Shown here: piece after piece, positions 7,111 to 15,813 of the stretch | How the letters are laid out: each line of letters begins with the position of its first letter | Numbering within the stretch: position 1 is the first letter of the stretch | NCBI GenBank assembly: GCA_944380885.1 | Contig: CALWIZ010000030.1 | Coordinates: 1-34,199, forward strand | Source: an uncultured Clostridia bacterium | Lineage (GTDB): Bacteria > Bacillota > Clostridia > Oscillospirales > Acutalibacteraceae | Direction: 5' to 3' | Length of the DNA: 34,199 nt | Translations under genes and position numbers: made by a program | The notes under the pieces: generated by a model | What the model was told of the DNA's origin: nothing | Databases searched by the model: none | Seen by the model: only the letters and a program-made list of their open reading frames with translations

Positions 7111-8280
7111 TCACTCATTGCCGCTTTCCGCCTCACGCTCTGCGACCGCCTCGGGCGAATAGTAATTAAGCTCATAAATAAAATCGTATATTTCGTTTCT
7201 CGCGGTATCAAGATCATATGTATAATACCATACCCCGCCGATGGTTTTTCCGGCTGACGGTATGTTTTCGTTCGGTATGCTCAGCTGCTCAAATTCGGGT
7301 GAGAAAAGCACCGCCCATATGCCGAGACCCATTATGTCGGAGGTTGAAAGCGAGGTTTCACACTCGCTTATTACCATTTCGGCAACCTTAGGGAGCTTAA
7401 GCGGATTCATAGATTTTACCGCCGAAAACATAGCCATCAAAACTTCTTTTTGACGGTTGCCTCTCTCGACATCGCTGTCTATATGGCGTATTCTCGCGTA
7501 GCATACAGCCTGACCGCCGCATAAAAGCTGCTCTCCGGGAGCGGTGAGGTCGGGGCACTCGACGCCGAGGGAGCGCATCTCCGGAAAGATATTTCTGTTA
7601 AGCTCATTCATTTCCTTTTCGTCGACGTCTACCGTAACTCCTCCGATATAGTCGATGACCCGCGCCAGACCGAAGAAATTCATTGTCACATAGTCGGTTA
7701 TTTCAAGCCCGAAGTTCTGATTGAGTGTTTTAACAGCAAGCTGCGATCTGCCATATGCGTATGCGTGGGTCAGCTTGTCCTTTGAATGCCCGTCAATAGA
7801 AACATACGTGTCCCTCGCAATAGAAGTGAGCTTGAGCTTTTTATGCTTTTTGTCAACCGTAAGAATAACAATCGCGTCACTTCTGCCTGAATTGCTTTCG
7901 TCACGCGAATCTATTCCGAGCAGCGCGATATTTCGGACTGATGAAAAATCGGATGTGGTTATTCCAAGGTCGTTTTCATCAAGCGGCTTGCGCTCTATTT
8001 TGTCAATGGTTTTGTAAGCATAGGCGTAAAATGCAGTGCCGGCGGCAATTAAAAGACAGACAAAAACAATGGCTGTTTTAAGCAGGATATGCTTTTTGCG
8101 CTTTTTCTGTGTTTTTGAGCGTATATCCGGCAGTCTCTGCTGCGCGGCCGCCTGCCTTGCCTTAAACTGGGGAGAGCTTGAGGAAATATCCTCAAACGAG
8201 TCCTCCGTATTTCTGCCGGAGCTTGAATATATATCTGTTTCGCTGCGGTTATCTTCACCGTCATATTCATAGTATTTCAT
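7111..8280 (-). CDS. LytR-CpsA-Psr (LCP) family cell-wall polymer ligase
   Basis: LCP enzymes transfer lipid-linked glycopolymers such as teichoic acids or capsules onto peptidoglycan on the outer face of the membrane. The 389-residue protein has a charged cytoplasmic N-terminus (about 1-62, Ser/Asp-rich), one transmembrane helix (about 66-88) and an extracellular LCP domain from about 112. The domain shows LLGIDSRD, GRSDAIVILTVD, SIARDTYV (the conserved Arg/Asp) and KLTHAYAYG, later CYARIRHIDSDVERGNRQ, which is strongly diagnostic. It has its own promoter (8319-8347). The response regulator gene follows closely. The specific polymer attached cannot be inferred. Confidence 0.93.
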   Translation of the reverse strand: MKYYEYDGEDNRSETDIYSSSGRNTEDSFEDISSSSPQFKARQAAAQQRLPDIRSKTQKKRKKHILLKTAIVFVCLLIAAGTAFYAYAYKTIDKIERKPLDENDLGITTSDFSSVRNIALLGIDSRDESNSGRSDAIVILTVDKKHKKLKLTSIARDTYVSIDGHSKDKLTHAYAYGRSQLAVKTLNQNFGLEITDYVTMNFFGLARVIDYIGGVTVDVDEKEMNELNRNIFPEMRSLGVECPDLTAPGEQLLCGGQAVCYARIRHIDSDVERGNRQKEVLMAMFSAVKSMNPLKLPKVAEMVISECETSLSTSDIMGLGIWAVLFSPEFEQLSIPNENIPSAGKTIGGVWYYTYDLDTARNEIYDFIYELNYYSPEAVAEREAESGNE

Positions 8281-8318
8281 AATGTTACTTCCTGTTTATG
8301 ATTGTATAGGTAATAACT

Positions 8319-8347
8319 ATTATACATAATAAGCCGGAAAAGCGCAA
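8319..8347 (-). promoter_or_regulatory. Sigma-A promoter of the LCP gene
   Basis: On the minus strand, TTGCGC and TATAAT are separated by 17 bases, about 38 bases before the LCP start codon. Confidence 0.6.
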
Positions 8348-8389
8348 GGAAAATAAATCAGATCAGGAATTTGCCGGACAGGCTGCAAA

Positions 8390-9574
8390 TCATTGCTTTT
8401 TCTCGGAAGCGCGTGTTATGCTTGAATTTCCGAATTTTTTTCTGAGCATATAAATCGAATCCTCTATTTTTTCCTGGGCGGCAATGCTTTCCGAATTACC
8501 GAAAATATCTGACTGAACGGCTGACTCATAATTTTTAAGACCGACAGCCCTGATACCGACCGAACGCAGCGGTTCACCGAATGTGTAGTTGGCGCGGAGA
8601 ATTTCCATTCCGCGGCGAGCGATAATGTATCCGCTGTTTGTGGAGTCACGGTATGTCCGGCTGAATTCTTTTACGGCAAGAGATGCTGTTCTTATATGCA
8701 CCTGCACGCCGAAGGCGTAGAGCCCGTGACTTCTGAGCGTATCGGATATGGGACGCGAAAGAGTGAGGAAGGTTGCCCATACATCGTCGTAGGAGGTAAA
8801 ATCCTTTGAGCCGGTTACAGATCTTCCCACGCTTTTCGGCAGATCCTCTGCCGTAGGTGTGGAGACCGGCGAAGAATCAAGTCCCTGAGCCCATCTTTTA
8901 AGCTCCATGCCGTTTTTTCCGAGCAGACGTATAAGGGTTTCGTCGGAGCAGATAACTATATCGCCGACCGTGTAAACACCGCAGGAGCGCAGCTTTTCGG
9001 TAGTTTTCCTGCCTGCGAACAAAAGGTCGGAAACGGGCAGGGGCCATACCTTTTCCTTATAATTCTCACGCGATATTACCGTAACCGCGTCCGGCTTTTT
9101 CATATCGGAGCCTAACTTTGCGAAAACTTTATTAAAGCTGACTCCCACCGAAACGGTTATCCCAAGCTCGTTTTTGATATCTTTTCTTATCCGTTCGGCT
9201 ATCTGCTCTCCGCTTCCGAAAAGCAGTGTGCTCCCCGTGACGTCAAGCCAGCATTCGTCTATGCCGAACGGCTCAATCATATCGGTGTAGCGCTCGTAAA
9301 CCGCGTGAGCCTTTTTTGAGTATTCCCTGTATTTGTCCATAAGGGGAGGAAGAATAACAAGGTCGGGACATTTGCGGAGTGCGTCAGAAACTGTCTCCGC
9401 GGTTCTGACACCGTATTTTTTTGCGTTTTCGTTTTTTGCAAGCACAATGCCGTGACGGTTTTCCCTGTCACCGCATACCGCAACGGGGAGGGATTTGAGG
9501 GTCGGGTTAAACAGCAGCGAAACCGACGCGAAAAAGTTATTAAGGTCACAGTGAAGTATTATGCGGTCGCCCAC
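8390..9574 (-). CDS. dinB: DNA polymerase IV (Y-family translesion polymerase)
   Basis: Pol IV copies past damaged DNA bases at low fidelity. The 394-residue protein begins HCDLNNFFASV with the catalytic Asp10 and the aromatic steric-gate Phe14/Phe15. The palm motif GIDECWLDVTGS carries Asp106 and Glu107. Thumb and little-finger regions follow. Near the C-terminus QSDIF (from residue 354) fits a sliding-clamp binding motif. The start is a GTG, nine bases after GGAGGTG. Its promoter (9610-9638) has a LexA/SOS-box-like palindrome (9588-9601) at the transcription start, which points to DNA-damage induction. It is divergent from alaS. Confidence 0.95.
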   Translation of the reverse strand: MGDRIILHCDLNNFFASVSLLFNPTLKSLPVAVCGDRENRHGIVLAKNENAKKYGVRTAETVSDALRKCPDLVILPPLMDKYREYSKKAHAVYERYTDMIEPFGIDECWLDVTGSTLLFGSGEQIAERIRKDIKNELGITVSVGVSFNKVFAKLGSDMKKPDAVTVISRENYKEKVWPLPVSDLLFAGRKTTEKLRSCGVYTVGDIVICSDETLIRLLGKNGMELKRWAQGLDSSPVSTPTAEDLPKSVGRSVTGSKDFTSYDDVWATFLTLSRPISDTLRSHGLYAFGVQVHIRTASLAVKEFSRTYRDSTNSGYIIARRGMEILRANYTFGEPLRSVGIRAVGLKNYESAVQSDIFGNSESIAAQEKIEDSIYMLRKKFGNSSITRASEKKQ

Positions 9575-9587
9575 GGCGGCTCACCTC

Positions 9588-9601
9588 CGAACACTTGTTC
9601 T
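9588..9601 (-). promoter_or_regulatory. LexA (SOS) box in the dinB promoter
   Basis: CGAACACTTGTTCT fits the Gram-positive LexA consensus CGAAC-N4-GTTCG except at the last base, with perfect GAAC/GTTC half-sites. It lies just downstream of the predicted start point and upstream of the ribosome site. Confidence 0.7.
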
Positions 9602-9609
9602 CAAAAAGA

Positions 9610-9638
9610 ATTATACCACAGAAAAACCGCCTTGTAAA
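9610..9638 (-). promoter_or_regulatory. Sigma-A promoter of dinB
   Basis: On the minus strand, TTTACA and TATAAT are separated by 17 bases. The predicted start at about 9603 abuts the LexA box. Confidence 0.75.
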
Positions 9639-9661
9639 GCGGAAAAAACAGGCTTCGGTGA

Positions 9662-9690
9662 TTGACAAATTTCCGTAATGAGTATATAAT
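9662..9690 (+). promoter_or_regulatory. Perfect consensus sigma-A promoter of alaS
   Basis: TTGACA and TATAAT are separated by exactly 17 bases, matching the consensus at all twelve positions. Only about 33 bases of leader remain before the alaS ATG, so there is no room for a T-box riboswitch. Confidence 0.85.
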
Positions 9691-9729
9691 AACAAGGTAT
9701 GTTTAAATTCAGTTTAAGGATGTAGATTT

Positions 9730-12357
9730 ATGGAGTGGACTTCATTAAACGACCTGAGGGAAAAATATCTTTCATTCTTTGAGTCTAAGGGTCATCTGCG
9801 GCTCAAGAGCTTTTCTCTCGTTCCGAACGGGGACAAGTCTTTGCTGCTTATCAATTCAGGCATGGCGCCTATGAAAAAATATTTTACCGGCGAGGTTACG
9901 CCGCCGTCGGTACGCGTCACGACCTGTCAGAAGTGCATACGCACGCCGGATCTTGAGCGTGTGGGTCATACCGCCCGTCACGGCACTTATTTTGAGATGC
10001 TCGGCAACTTTTCGTTCGGCGATTATTTTAAGGAGCAGGCTATTGAGTGGGCGTGGGAGTTCCTTACAAAGGTGCTTGAAATACCGTCAGAGCTTTTATG
10101 GCCGTCGGTTTATGAGCAGGACGATGAAGCCTACGCTATCTGGCGGGATAAGATAGGCGTGCCCGAGGAGCATATAGTCCGTCTCGGTAAAGAGGACAAT
10201 TTCTGGGAGCATGGCACCGGACCCTGCGGACCGTGCAGTGAAATATATTTCGACCGCGGCGAGAAGTACGGCTGCGGCTCTCCTGACTGCAAGCCCGGCT
10301 GTGACTGCGACCGGTATATGGAAATATGGAACAACGTGTTTTCACAGTTCAACAATATGGGGGACGGGACATATACCGAGCTCGAGCATAAGAACATTGA
10401 TACCGGAATGGGTCTTGAGCGTCTTGCCTGCGTAATGCAGGGGGTTGACAATATGTTTGAGGTCGATACAATAAGGAATATACTCAACAAGGTATGTGAA
10501 ATATCGGGTAAGGAATACGGAAATGACGATAAATCCGATATTTCAATACGTGCCGTTACAGACCATATAAGAGCCTCGACATTTATGATAAGCGACGGTA
10601 TTATTCCATCGAACGAGGGCAGGGGATACGTTCTCCGCAGACTTATAAGGCGCGCCGCGAGACACGGAAAGCTGTTAGGAATAGACAGGCCGTTCCTGTC
10701 GGAGCTGTGTGATACCGTGATAGCCGAGAACAAGGCGGGATACCCCGAGCTTGTTGAAAAAGAGCAGCTTATCAAAAAGGTCATCTCCAATGAGGAAAGC
10801 AATTTTAATAAGACGATAGATCAAGGTCTTAATATGTTAAGCAGCCTTATGGCAGGCGGCGGAGTTCTGTCCGGTGAGGACGCTTTCAGGCTTTACGACA
10901 CATACGGTTTCCCGCTTGACCTTACAAAGGATATTCTTGCCGAAAAGAATATGACGGTCGATGAGGAAACCTTTAAGGAGCTTATGGAAAAGCAGCGCAA
11001 GCTCGCGCGCTCCTCGCGCAAATCGGCTGACGCCGAGAGCTGGAAGAGCGACGGCATCAGCTTTGACGGTATTCCGGCGACCGAGTTTGACGGCTATACG
11101 GAAAACAGCTGCCAGGCAAAAATTCTTGATATAGTGGTTGACGGCGAGCATACAGTCGCGGCGTCTGAAGGCGCAAAGGCGGTAATCGTGCTTGACAGAA
11201 CGGTGTTTTACGGCGAGAGCGGCGGACAGGTGGGAGACACCGGCGTAATAACGGCTGACGGCGCGGAATTTACAGTCACCGATACCAAAAAGACCGCCGG
11301 AGGGGTATTCACCCATTTCGGAACGGTGTCAAAGGGTACGCTTTCCACCGATATGACGGTCACCGCGCAGATAGACACGGAAAGACGCGAGGCGATACGC
11401 CGCAACCATACAGCGGCTCACCTTTTGCAGGCGGGGCTCCGCAAGGTGCTGGGCACCCATGTCGAGCAGGCGGGCCAGCTTGTAAACGAAAATACCGTGC
11501 GTTTCGACTTTACTCATTTTTCGGCGCTTACGCCCGAAGAACTTGATAAGGTCAGTAGCTTCGTGAACGACGCCGTTTTAAGCGGTATCAGTGTTGAAAA
11601 TAGCGAAATGCCGATCGACGAGGCGAGAAAGCTCGGCGCTATGGCGCTGTTCGGTGAAAAGTACGGCGATATCGTAAGAGTCGTAAACGTAAAGGATAAA
11701 TCGATAGAGCTTTGCGGCGGTACCCACATTGACAATACGGCGAAAATCGGACTTTTCCATATTATCTCGGAATCAAGCGTTGCAGCAGGTGTCAGAAGAA
11801 TAGAAGCCGTGACCGGATACAATGTTTTAAAGGTTATAGCCGATTATAAAAAGCTGGCGGCCGATACCGCCGAGGCCATGAAAGCCTCTTCCGAAAAGGA
11901 TATTGCAAGGCGCGCGGCACAGCTTATGAACGAGCTTAAGGATACGCAGAAGCAGCTTGAAAAAGCCGAGGCGCAGATTGCGGCCGGAAAGATAAGCGGT
12001 CTGCTTGAAAAAGCCGCCGCGGTAAACGGACTCCGTGTTGTCTCTGCGGTGCTTGAGAATACACCGGCGGAGGAATTAAGGAAAACCGCCGAAACTTTAA
12101 AGGCTGACAATGCCGATGTTATTGCGCTGCTCGCGTCAGTAAACGACGGCAAGCTGACCTTCTGTGCCGCCTGCGGAAAAGACGCGGTGGGCAAAGGCGC
12201 GCACGCAGGAAACCTTGTAAAAGAAACAGCGAAAATTGCCGGAGGAAACGGCGGAGGCAAGCCCGACATTGCTATGGCGGGCGGCAAGGATATAAGCAAA
12301 ATCAAAGAGGCTCTCGCGGCGGTGGAGGATATCGCGCGAAGCCAGACAGGAGAGTGA
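9730..12357 (+). CDS. alaS: Alanyl-tRNA synthetase
   Basis: This enzyme charges tRNA-Ala with alanine and clears mischarged Ser/Gly. At 875 residues it has the full bacterial architecture: a class II catalytic core at the N-terminus (KYLSFFESKGH, NSGMAPMKKYF, GNFSFGDYFK, TGPCGPCSEIYFD), the tRNA-recognition middle, and an editing domain. The editing domain has the zinc-binding pairs HTAAH (His560, His564) and CGGTH (Cys662, His666). A coiled coil (about 725-765) and a C-terminal DHHA1/C-Ala domain ending with GGKPDIAMAGG follow. AAGGA precedes the ATG. It is first in an operon with a HIT-family gene four bases downstream. Confidence 0.98.
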   Translation: MEWTSLNDLREKYLSFFESKGHLRLKSFSLVPNGDKSLLLINSGMAPMKKYFTGEVTPPSVRVTTCQKCIRTPDLERVGHTARHGTYFEMLGNFSFGDYFKEQAIEWAWEFLTKVLEIPSELLWPSVYEQDDEAYAIWRDKIGVPEEHIVRLGKEDNFWEHGTGPCGPCSEIYFDRGEKYGCGSPDCKPGCDCDRYMEIWNNVFSQFNNMGDGTYTELEHKNIDTGMGLERLACVMQGVDNMFEVDTIRNILNKVCEISGKEYGNDDKSDISIRAVTDHIRASTFMISDGIIPSNEGRGYVLRRLIRRAARHGKLLGIDRPFLSELCDTVIAENKAGYPELVEKEQLIKKVISNEESNFNKTIDQGLNMLSSLMAGGGVLSGEDAFRLYDTYGFPLDLTKDILAEKNMTVDEETFKELMEKQRKLARSSRKSADAESWKSDGISFDGIPATEFDGYTENSCQAKILDIVVDGEHTVAASEGAKAVIVLDRTVFYGESGGQVGDTGVITADGAEFTVTDTKKTAGGVFTHFGTVSKGTLSTDMTVTAQIDTERREAIRRNHTAAHLLQAGLRKVLGTHVEQAGQLVNENTVRFDFTHFSALTPEELDKVSSFVNDAVLSGISVENSEMPIDEARKLGAMALFGEKYGDIVRVVNVKDKSIELCGGTHIDNTAKIGLFHIISESSVAAGVRRIEAVTGYNVLKVIADYKKLAADTAEAMKASSEKDIARRAAQLMNELKDTQKQLEKAEAQIAAGKISGLLEKAAAVNGLRVVSAVLENTPAEELRKTAETLKADNADVIALLASVNDGKLTFCAACGKDAVGKGAHAGNLVKETAKIAGGNGGGKPDIAMAGGKDISKIKEALAAVEDIARSQTGE

Positions 12358-12361
12358 AAAA

Positions 12362-12703
12362 ATGTCTGATTGTCTTTTCTGCAAAATAGCAGCAGGGGAG
12401 GTTCCCAGCACAAAGGTCTATGAGGACGAGTATGTTTACGCTTTTAACGACATTGACCCCAAAGCCCCGCTCCACGTTATAGTAATACCGAAAAAGCATA
12501 TCGGCTCGGCTGACGAGATTGATTCGTCCAACAGCGCGGAGATAGCTCATGTTTTTGAGGCGATAGCAAAAATCGCGAAGCAGGAAAATCTTGAAAACGG
12601 CTACCGTGTTGTAAACAACTGCGGCGAGGACGGCGGACAAACCGTTCATCATATCCATTTTCATCTTCTTGCGCGCCGCAACCTCGCGTGGCCTCCCGGC
12701 TGA
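12362..12703 (+). CDS. HIT-family nucleotide hydrolase/transferase
   Basis: Histidine-triad proteins hydrolyse nucleoside phosphoramidates and related AMP conjugates. The 113-residue protein has the zinc-type CLFCK at residues 4-8, the nucleotide-binding segment PKAPLHVIVIPKKHI, and the histidine triad VHHIHFHLL near the C-terminus. The length and ending (RNLAWPPG) are typical of the HinT branch. It starts four bases after alaS and must be co-transcribed with it. HinT enzymes can cleave aminoacyl-adenylates, so the pairing with a tRNA synthetase may be functional; that link is inference. Confidence 0.94.
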   Translation: MSDCLFCKIAAGEVPSTKVYEDEYVYAFNDIDPKAPLHVIVIPKKHIGSADEIDSSNSAEIAHVFEAIAKIAKQENLENGYRVVNNCGEDGGQTVHHIHFHLLARRNLAWPPG

Positions 12704-12761
12704 TTTATCGGAAACGCTTGAAAAGCGGTGAAAGGCCGCCGTATAAAAAAGGGGTATCATT

Positions 12762-13304
12762 ATGTCAGAATATTATACAATGAAAATTGCCGGACTTGAG
12801 AGACATCTTGAAAAGTTTCCGGTAAGCGACAAGCTCGATATAGCCGCGTTTATAATTTTCGGCGATGTAGAGCTTACCATAGCCGGCTGTGAGGCACTGA
12901 GAAAAAAGCTGCCGGAGTTTGATGTTATAATCACTCCCGAGGCGAAAAGCATACCGATAGCATACGAAATGGCGCGCCAGACAGGCAAGCCTTACATAAT
13001 CGCGCGCAAGGGTATGAAGGTTTATATGCGCAATCCGCTTGAGGTGGACGTTACTTCCATCACCACCAAGAACGAACAGCATTTGTTTTTAGGAGAGTCG
13101 GAGACAGCGCTGTTAAAGGATAAACGGGTGCTTATAATTGATGACGTCATAAGCACGGGAGAATCACTTGCCGCTGTCCGCAAGCTCGTTGAGGAGGCGG
13201 GCGGCAGGGAAGTCGCTGCCTGCGCATTTCTCGCTGAGGGCGACGCCGCCGACAGAAAAGACATTATTTTTCTTGAGAAGCTGCCGCTTTTCTTTAAAGA
13301 CTAA
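12762..13304 (+). CDS. Adenine-phosphoribosyltransferase-like protein
   Basis: Type I phosphoribosyltransferases join a base to PRPP. This 180-residue protein has the PRPP-binding loop VLIIDDVISTGES at about residues 124-136, and IITPEAKSIPIAYEMARQTG corresponding to the adenine/xanthine-PRTase core. The N-terminus (KIAGLERHLEKFPV) lacks the FPKPGI-FRDITP signature of ordinary Apt, so it may belong to a divergent purine PRTase group or a regulator built on this fold, as PurR is. It follows the HIT gene by 58 bases and is closed by a strong terminator. The substrate is not determined. Confidence 0.82.
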   Translation: MSEYYTMKIAGLERHLEKFPVSDKLDIAAFIIFGDVELTIAGCEALRKKLPEFDVIITPEAKSIPIAYEMARQTGKPYIIARKGMKVYMRNPLEVDVTSITTKNEQHLFLGESETALLKDKRVLIIDDVISTGESLAAVRKLVEEAGGREVAACAFLAEGDAADRKDIIFLEKLPLFFKD

Positions 13305-13306
13305 AG

Positions 13307-13349
13307 AAAAAATCCGTTTTCTGCTTAAAAGCAGGGGACGGATTTTTTT
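13307..13349 (+). terminator. Bidirectional terminator after the alaS operon
   Basis: The stem (TCCGTTTTCTGC / GCAGGGGACGGA, three G-U pairs, six-base loop) is flanked by A-run and T-run. It separates the convergent phosphoribosyltransferase and zinc-ribbon genes and can work in both directions. Confidence 0.85.
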
Positions 13350-13352
13350 ATC

Positions 13353-14153
13353 TTAATATACTGATGTTTCGGTTATTATCTCAAAATCACGCATTAGGTA
13401 TTTGTATAAAAAGCTTGACGTGTCTCCGGACATATAGCTGTCGTCAAGCCCTTCTATTTCGCAAACAGCCTGAATCATCAATTTTTCCTCAAGACCGCTT
13501 TCGCCTGATTTTTCAAGCTCTTCAATAAATGTGTCGACCGTGTAGCTGCCGCCGTCTATTATTTTTTCCCATAAATCCGGATTGGAATTTATTATCTCCT
13601 CGGCGGTTTCTGTTCCGGTGTGTCCTGCGGCAATCGTATTTATGTATTTCACCACCGGAGGACGGGAAACAGCGAATATTCCTACGGCAAGAACCGCAAT
13701 ACCTACTGCACATAAAATAATTTCAGACAGCTTCCGCATTATACGGTAAAAATCACTCGGTTCTGCGTCATCGGGGTTTGAGATGCGGAAACTGAGCCGG
13801 AATTTTTCTATCTCCCAATTGACTTTAGGAAAAAATGCTTCGACAGCTGATAGAATAAGACATATAAAGCCGTAAACCGAGAATATAACGCTTTGCTGTC
13901 TGAATAAAGCTGCCGCGCAGATTATAAAAAGGAGCAGCAGGCATACCAGTGATACCGTTCCCACGGTCCTGTCAAAAACCGAGACATACAGCGGGTCGGT
14001 TTTATTATACATTTTTTCAGATATCTCGTTCATCTTTCGGTCAAGCTCTTTTTCCGCTTTTTCGGATATTTTATCCCCGAGCTTTTCTCCGCAGTCTACG
14101 CAGAATCCTCTGTCGTCGGAGTTGTAGGCGCCGCAGTTATCACATATTTTCAT
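13353..14153 (-). CDS. Zinc-ribbon membrane protein of unknown function
   Basis: The 266-residue protein opens with a zinc-ribbon, CDNCG (residues 4-8) and CVDCG (18-22). A short charged linker leads to hydrophobic segments at about 66-88 and 92-112 and a third at about 150-172. The C-terminal 90 residues are soluble and acidic. Zinc-ribbon plus transmembrane architecture is common among uncharacterised Firmicute proteins, and no enzymatic motif is visible. It lies 17 bases downstream of the peptide-binding lipoprotein gene and is surely co-transcribed with it. No function can be assigned. Confidence 0.75.
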   Translation of the reverse strand: MKICDNCGAYNSDDRGFCVDCGEKLGDKISEKAEKELDRKMNEISEKMYNKTDPLYVSVFDRTVGTVSLVCLLLLFIICAAALFRQQSVIFSVYGFICLILSAVEAFFPKVNWEIEKFRLSFRISNPDDAEPSDFYRIMRKLSEIILCAVGIAVLAVGIFAVSRPPVVKYINTIAAGHTGTETAEEIINSNPDLWEKIIDGGSYTVDTFIEELEKSGESGLEEKLMIQAVCEIEGLDDSYMSGDTSSFLYKYLMRDFEIITETSVY

Positions 14154-14170
14154 ATATGTGACCCCTCCTT

Positions 14171-15661
14171 TTATTCTGTTTTGACAATAAATGAAAAATC
14201 TATATAACCGTTGCCTGGATTGGTGAAAACATCATTAAGCGCTTTTGAATACGCGATTGTAGTATTCTGAAATGCTATCGGGAAAATATTGTTTGATTTG
14301 AGAATATCGGCCTGTATTTCAGATAGGGAGCCTCCTTTGTAAACAATTCCAAAATTGGCGAGGTATTCAGCCATATTGCTGCTTCCCGCTCTGAGCGGGA
14401 AAATTGCCATCGTAAGCGTTTGTTCTTTAAGTTCCGATATCATCGTTTCATAATTGTTTGACGCTTCAATATTTACAAATGCTCCGAAATTATTCTGCCA
14501 ATGGCCTACGATATCGGTAACTGTAGATTTTATTGCGCTGCTGTCATAATAATACAGCTTTACGCCGGAGGGAAATTTTTTGTCCTCAAGCTTATCGGTT
14601 TCCGAAGAAAAAAGCTTTTTTCCGTTTTGAAGGTCATAAGGCGTCATACCTGACGAGTCTGCGTTATCACAGATTTCAGACGGAAAAACAGATGTGGCTA
14701 CGGTATAACCGCATGGAAGATTCGCACCGTAAACCTCACCGCCAGTGAGCATACCGAACGCTTTGCGCATATTCTGCGAGAATTCGGAGCTGATTGTGAG
14801 AAACCAGCAGATATTCTGATAGTTGATGGTTTTAAGACCGGACTGCTCTGCGGTATCGGAGAGTGACGAATCTATAAAGGCAATGTCAACGTTGTTGTCG
14901 GTAAGGCGCTGCATCGCGGTTTCTTCTTCGTCCTTGGTGATGTAAACGGCAGAATTTTTTGCCGTAAAAGTACCGGTGTATAAATCGTTGGCGTAAAGGC
15001 GTATACCGAAGGTCTTGCTTTCGCGGTTCCATTTGGTAAGCTCATAGCTGCCGCAGGAAAGAGTGTGCTCCGCTGTCAGACCGTATTTTCCGGCCGATTC
15101 CGTAAAGAATTTCTCATTGCAGGGCATGGCTACCGAGGTGGTAAGGGTTTCCTCAAAATCCTCGTCGGCGTAAGCGAGCTTTATTATAAGAGTTGCATCG
15201 TCCGGGGCGGAGACGCCGAGCGTGTCGGCAGAAGCCTTGCCGTTATAGATGTCCTGCGTGTTCTGAATGCAGAAGAGACGCGAGACAAACGGCGCTTTTG
15301 TCTGCGGGGAAACCGCACGCCGCAGCGCAAAGAGAAAATCAGCCGATGTAACCGGTTCTTTGTTGCTCCATACCGCGTCATCACGCAGCTTGAATGTATA
15401 TGTCAGTCCGTCAACCGAAAAACTTTCGCATAATCCGCACACAATAGAGCCGGAGGCGTTTTTGCGCAGCAGTCCCTCGTAAATGTTTGCTGTGACCGAC
15501 AGCTCCGAATCAGTCGAGGCGGTCTGAGGGTCAAGAGTAGACGGTCTTTCGGGTATTTCAAAATATATTATAGCGTCCTGATACGTGTCGTTGCAGCCGG
15601 CGGACAACAGTGTAATCAAAGCGGCAATAATGACTGCCGCCGCTTTTTTAAAGCGGGTCAT
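14171..15661 (-). CDS. Peptide-type ABC transporter substrate-binding lipoprotein (SBP family 5)
   Basis: Family 5 binding proteins capture oligopeptides, nickel or other ligands outside the cell for an ABC importer. The 496-residue protein has a lipoprotein signal (hydrophobic stretch then LSAGC, lipidated Cys23). The family-typical start is FEIPERPSTLDPQTASTDSE, and the conserved TYTFKLRDDAVWSNKEPVTSADF signature appears at about 89-111 (seen as TFKLRDDAVWSN and PVTSADF). No permease or ATPase genes adjoin it, so it is an orphan that must share a transporter or serve as a sensor. It shares a promoter with the zinc-ribbon gene. Its ligand is unknown. Confidence 0.9.
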   Translation of the reverse strand: MTRFKKAAAVIIAALITLLSAGCNDTYQDAIIYFEIPERPSTLDPQTASTDSELSVTANIYEGLLRKNASGSIVCGLCESFSVDGLTYTFKLRDDAVWSNKEPVTSADFLFALRRAVSPQTKAPFVSRLFCIQNTQDIYNGKASADTLGVSAPDDATLIIKLAYADEDFEETLTTSVAMPCNEKFFTESAGKYGLTAEHTLSCGSYELTKWNRESKTFGIRLYANDLYTGTFTAKNSAVYITKDEEETAMQRLTDNNVDIAFIDSSLSDTAEQSGLKTINYQNICWFLTISSEFSQNMRKAFGMLTGGEVYGANLPCGYTVATSVFPSEICDNADSSGMTPYDLQNGKKLFSSETDKLEDKKFPSGVKLYYYDSSAIKSTVTDIVGHWQNNFGAFVNIEASNNYETMISELKEQTLTMAIFPLRAGSSNMAEYLANFGIVYKGGSLSEIQADILKSNNIFPIAFQNTTIAYSKALNDVFTNPGNGYIDFSFIVKTE

Positions 15662-15691
15662 AAGTGCACCTCACGGATAAAATTCCTCTAC

Positions 15692-15720
15692 ATTATACTA
15701 TATTGCTCATATTTTTGCAA
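15692..15720 (-). promoter_or_regulatory. Sigma-A promoter of the binding-protein/zinc-ribbon operon
   Basis: On the minus strand, TTGCAA and TATAAT are separated by 17 bases, 30 bases before the ATG. Confidence 0.75.
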
Positions 15721-15788
15721 TAATTTCCCTTTGCCTTGATATGCGCGAAAATAAATATAAACATTCGACAAAAAAAGACTTCAAAAAT

Positions 15789-15806
15789 TTGTTAAAAAAT
15801 TATCGT
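15789..15806 (+). promoter_or_regulatory. Possible Rex (NADH/NAD+ sensor) operator
   Basis: TTGTTAA followed by four A and TTATCGT resembles the Rex consensus TTGTTAA-N4-TTAACAA. One half-site is perfect and the other matches four of seven bases. It sits eight bases upstream of the -35 region of the hydrogenase operon. Rex control of clostridial hydrogenase genes is established; this particular site is a guess from sequence. Confidence 0.35.
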
Positions 15807-15813
15807 TAAGGTC

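Noticed and set aside
9622..9642. Hairpin with T-run on the minus strand upstream of dinB
   Set aside because: It overlaps the dinB -35 box and lies upstream of that gene with nothing to terminate on its side; best read as part of the promoter.
11844..12413. 189-codon minus-strand frame opposite the end of alaS
   Set aside because: It is a shadow of the alaS coding strand; low-complexity Ala/Ser composition and no start signal.
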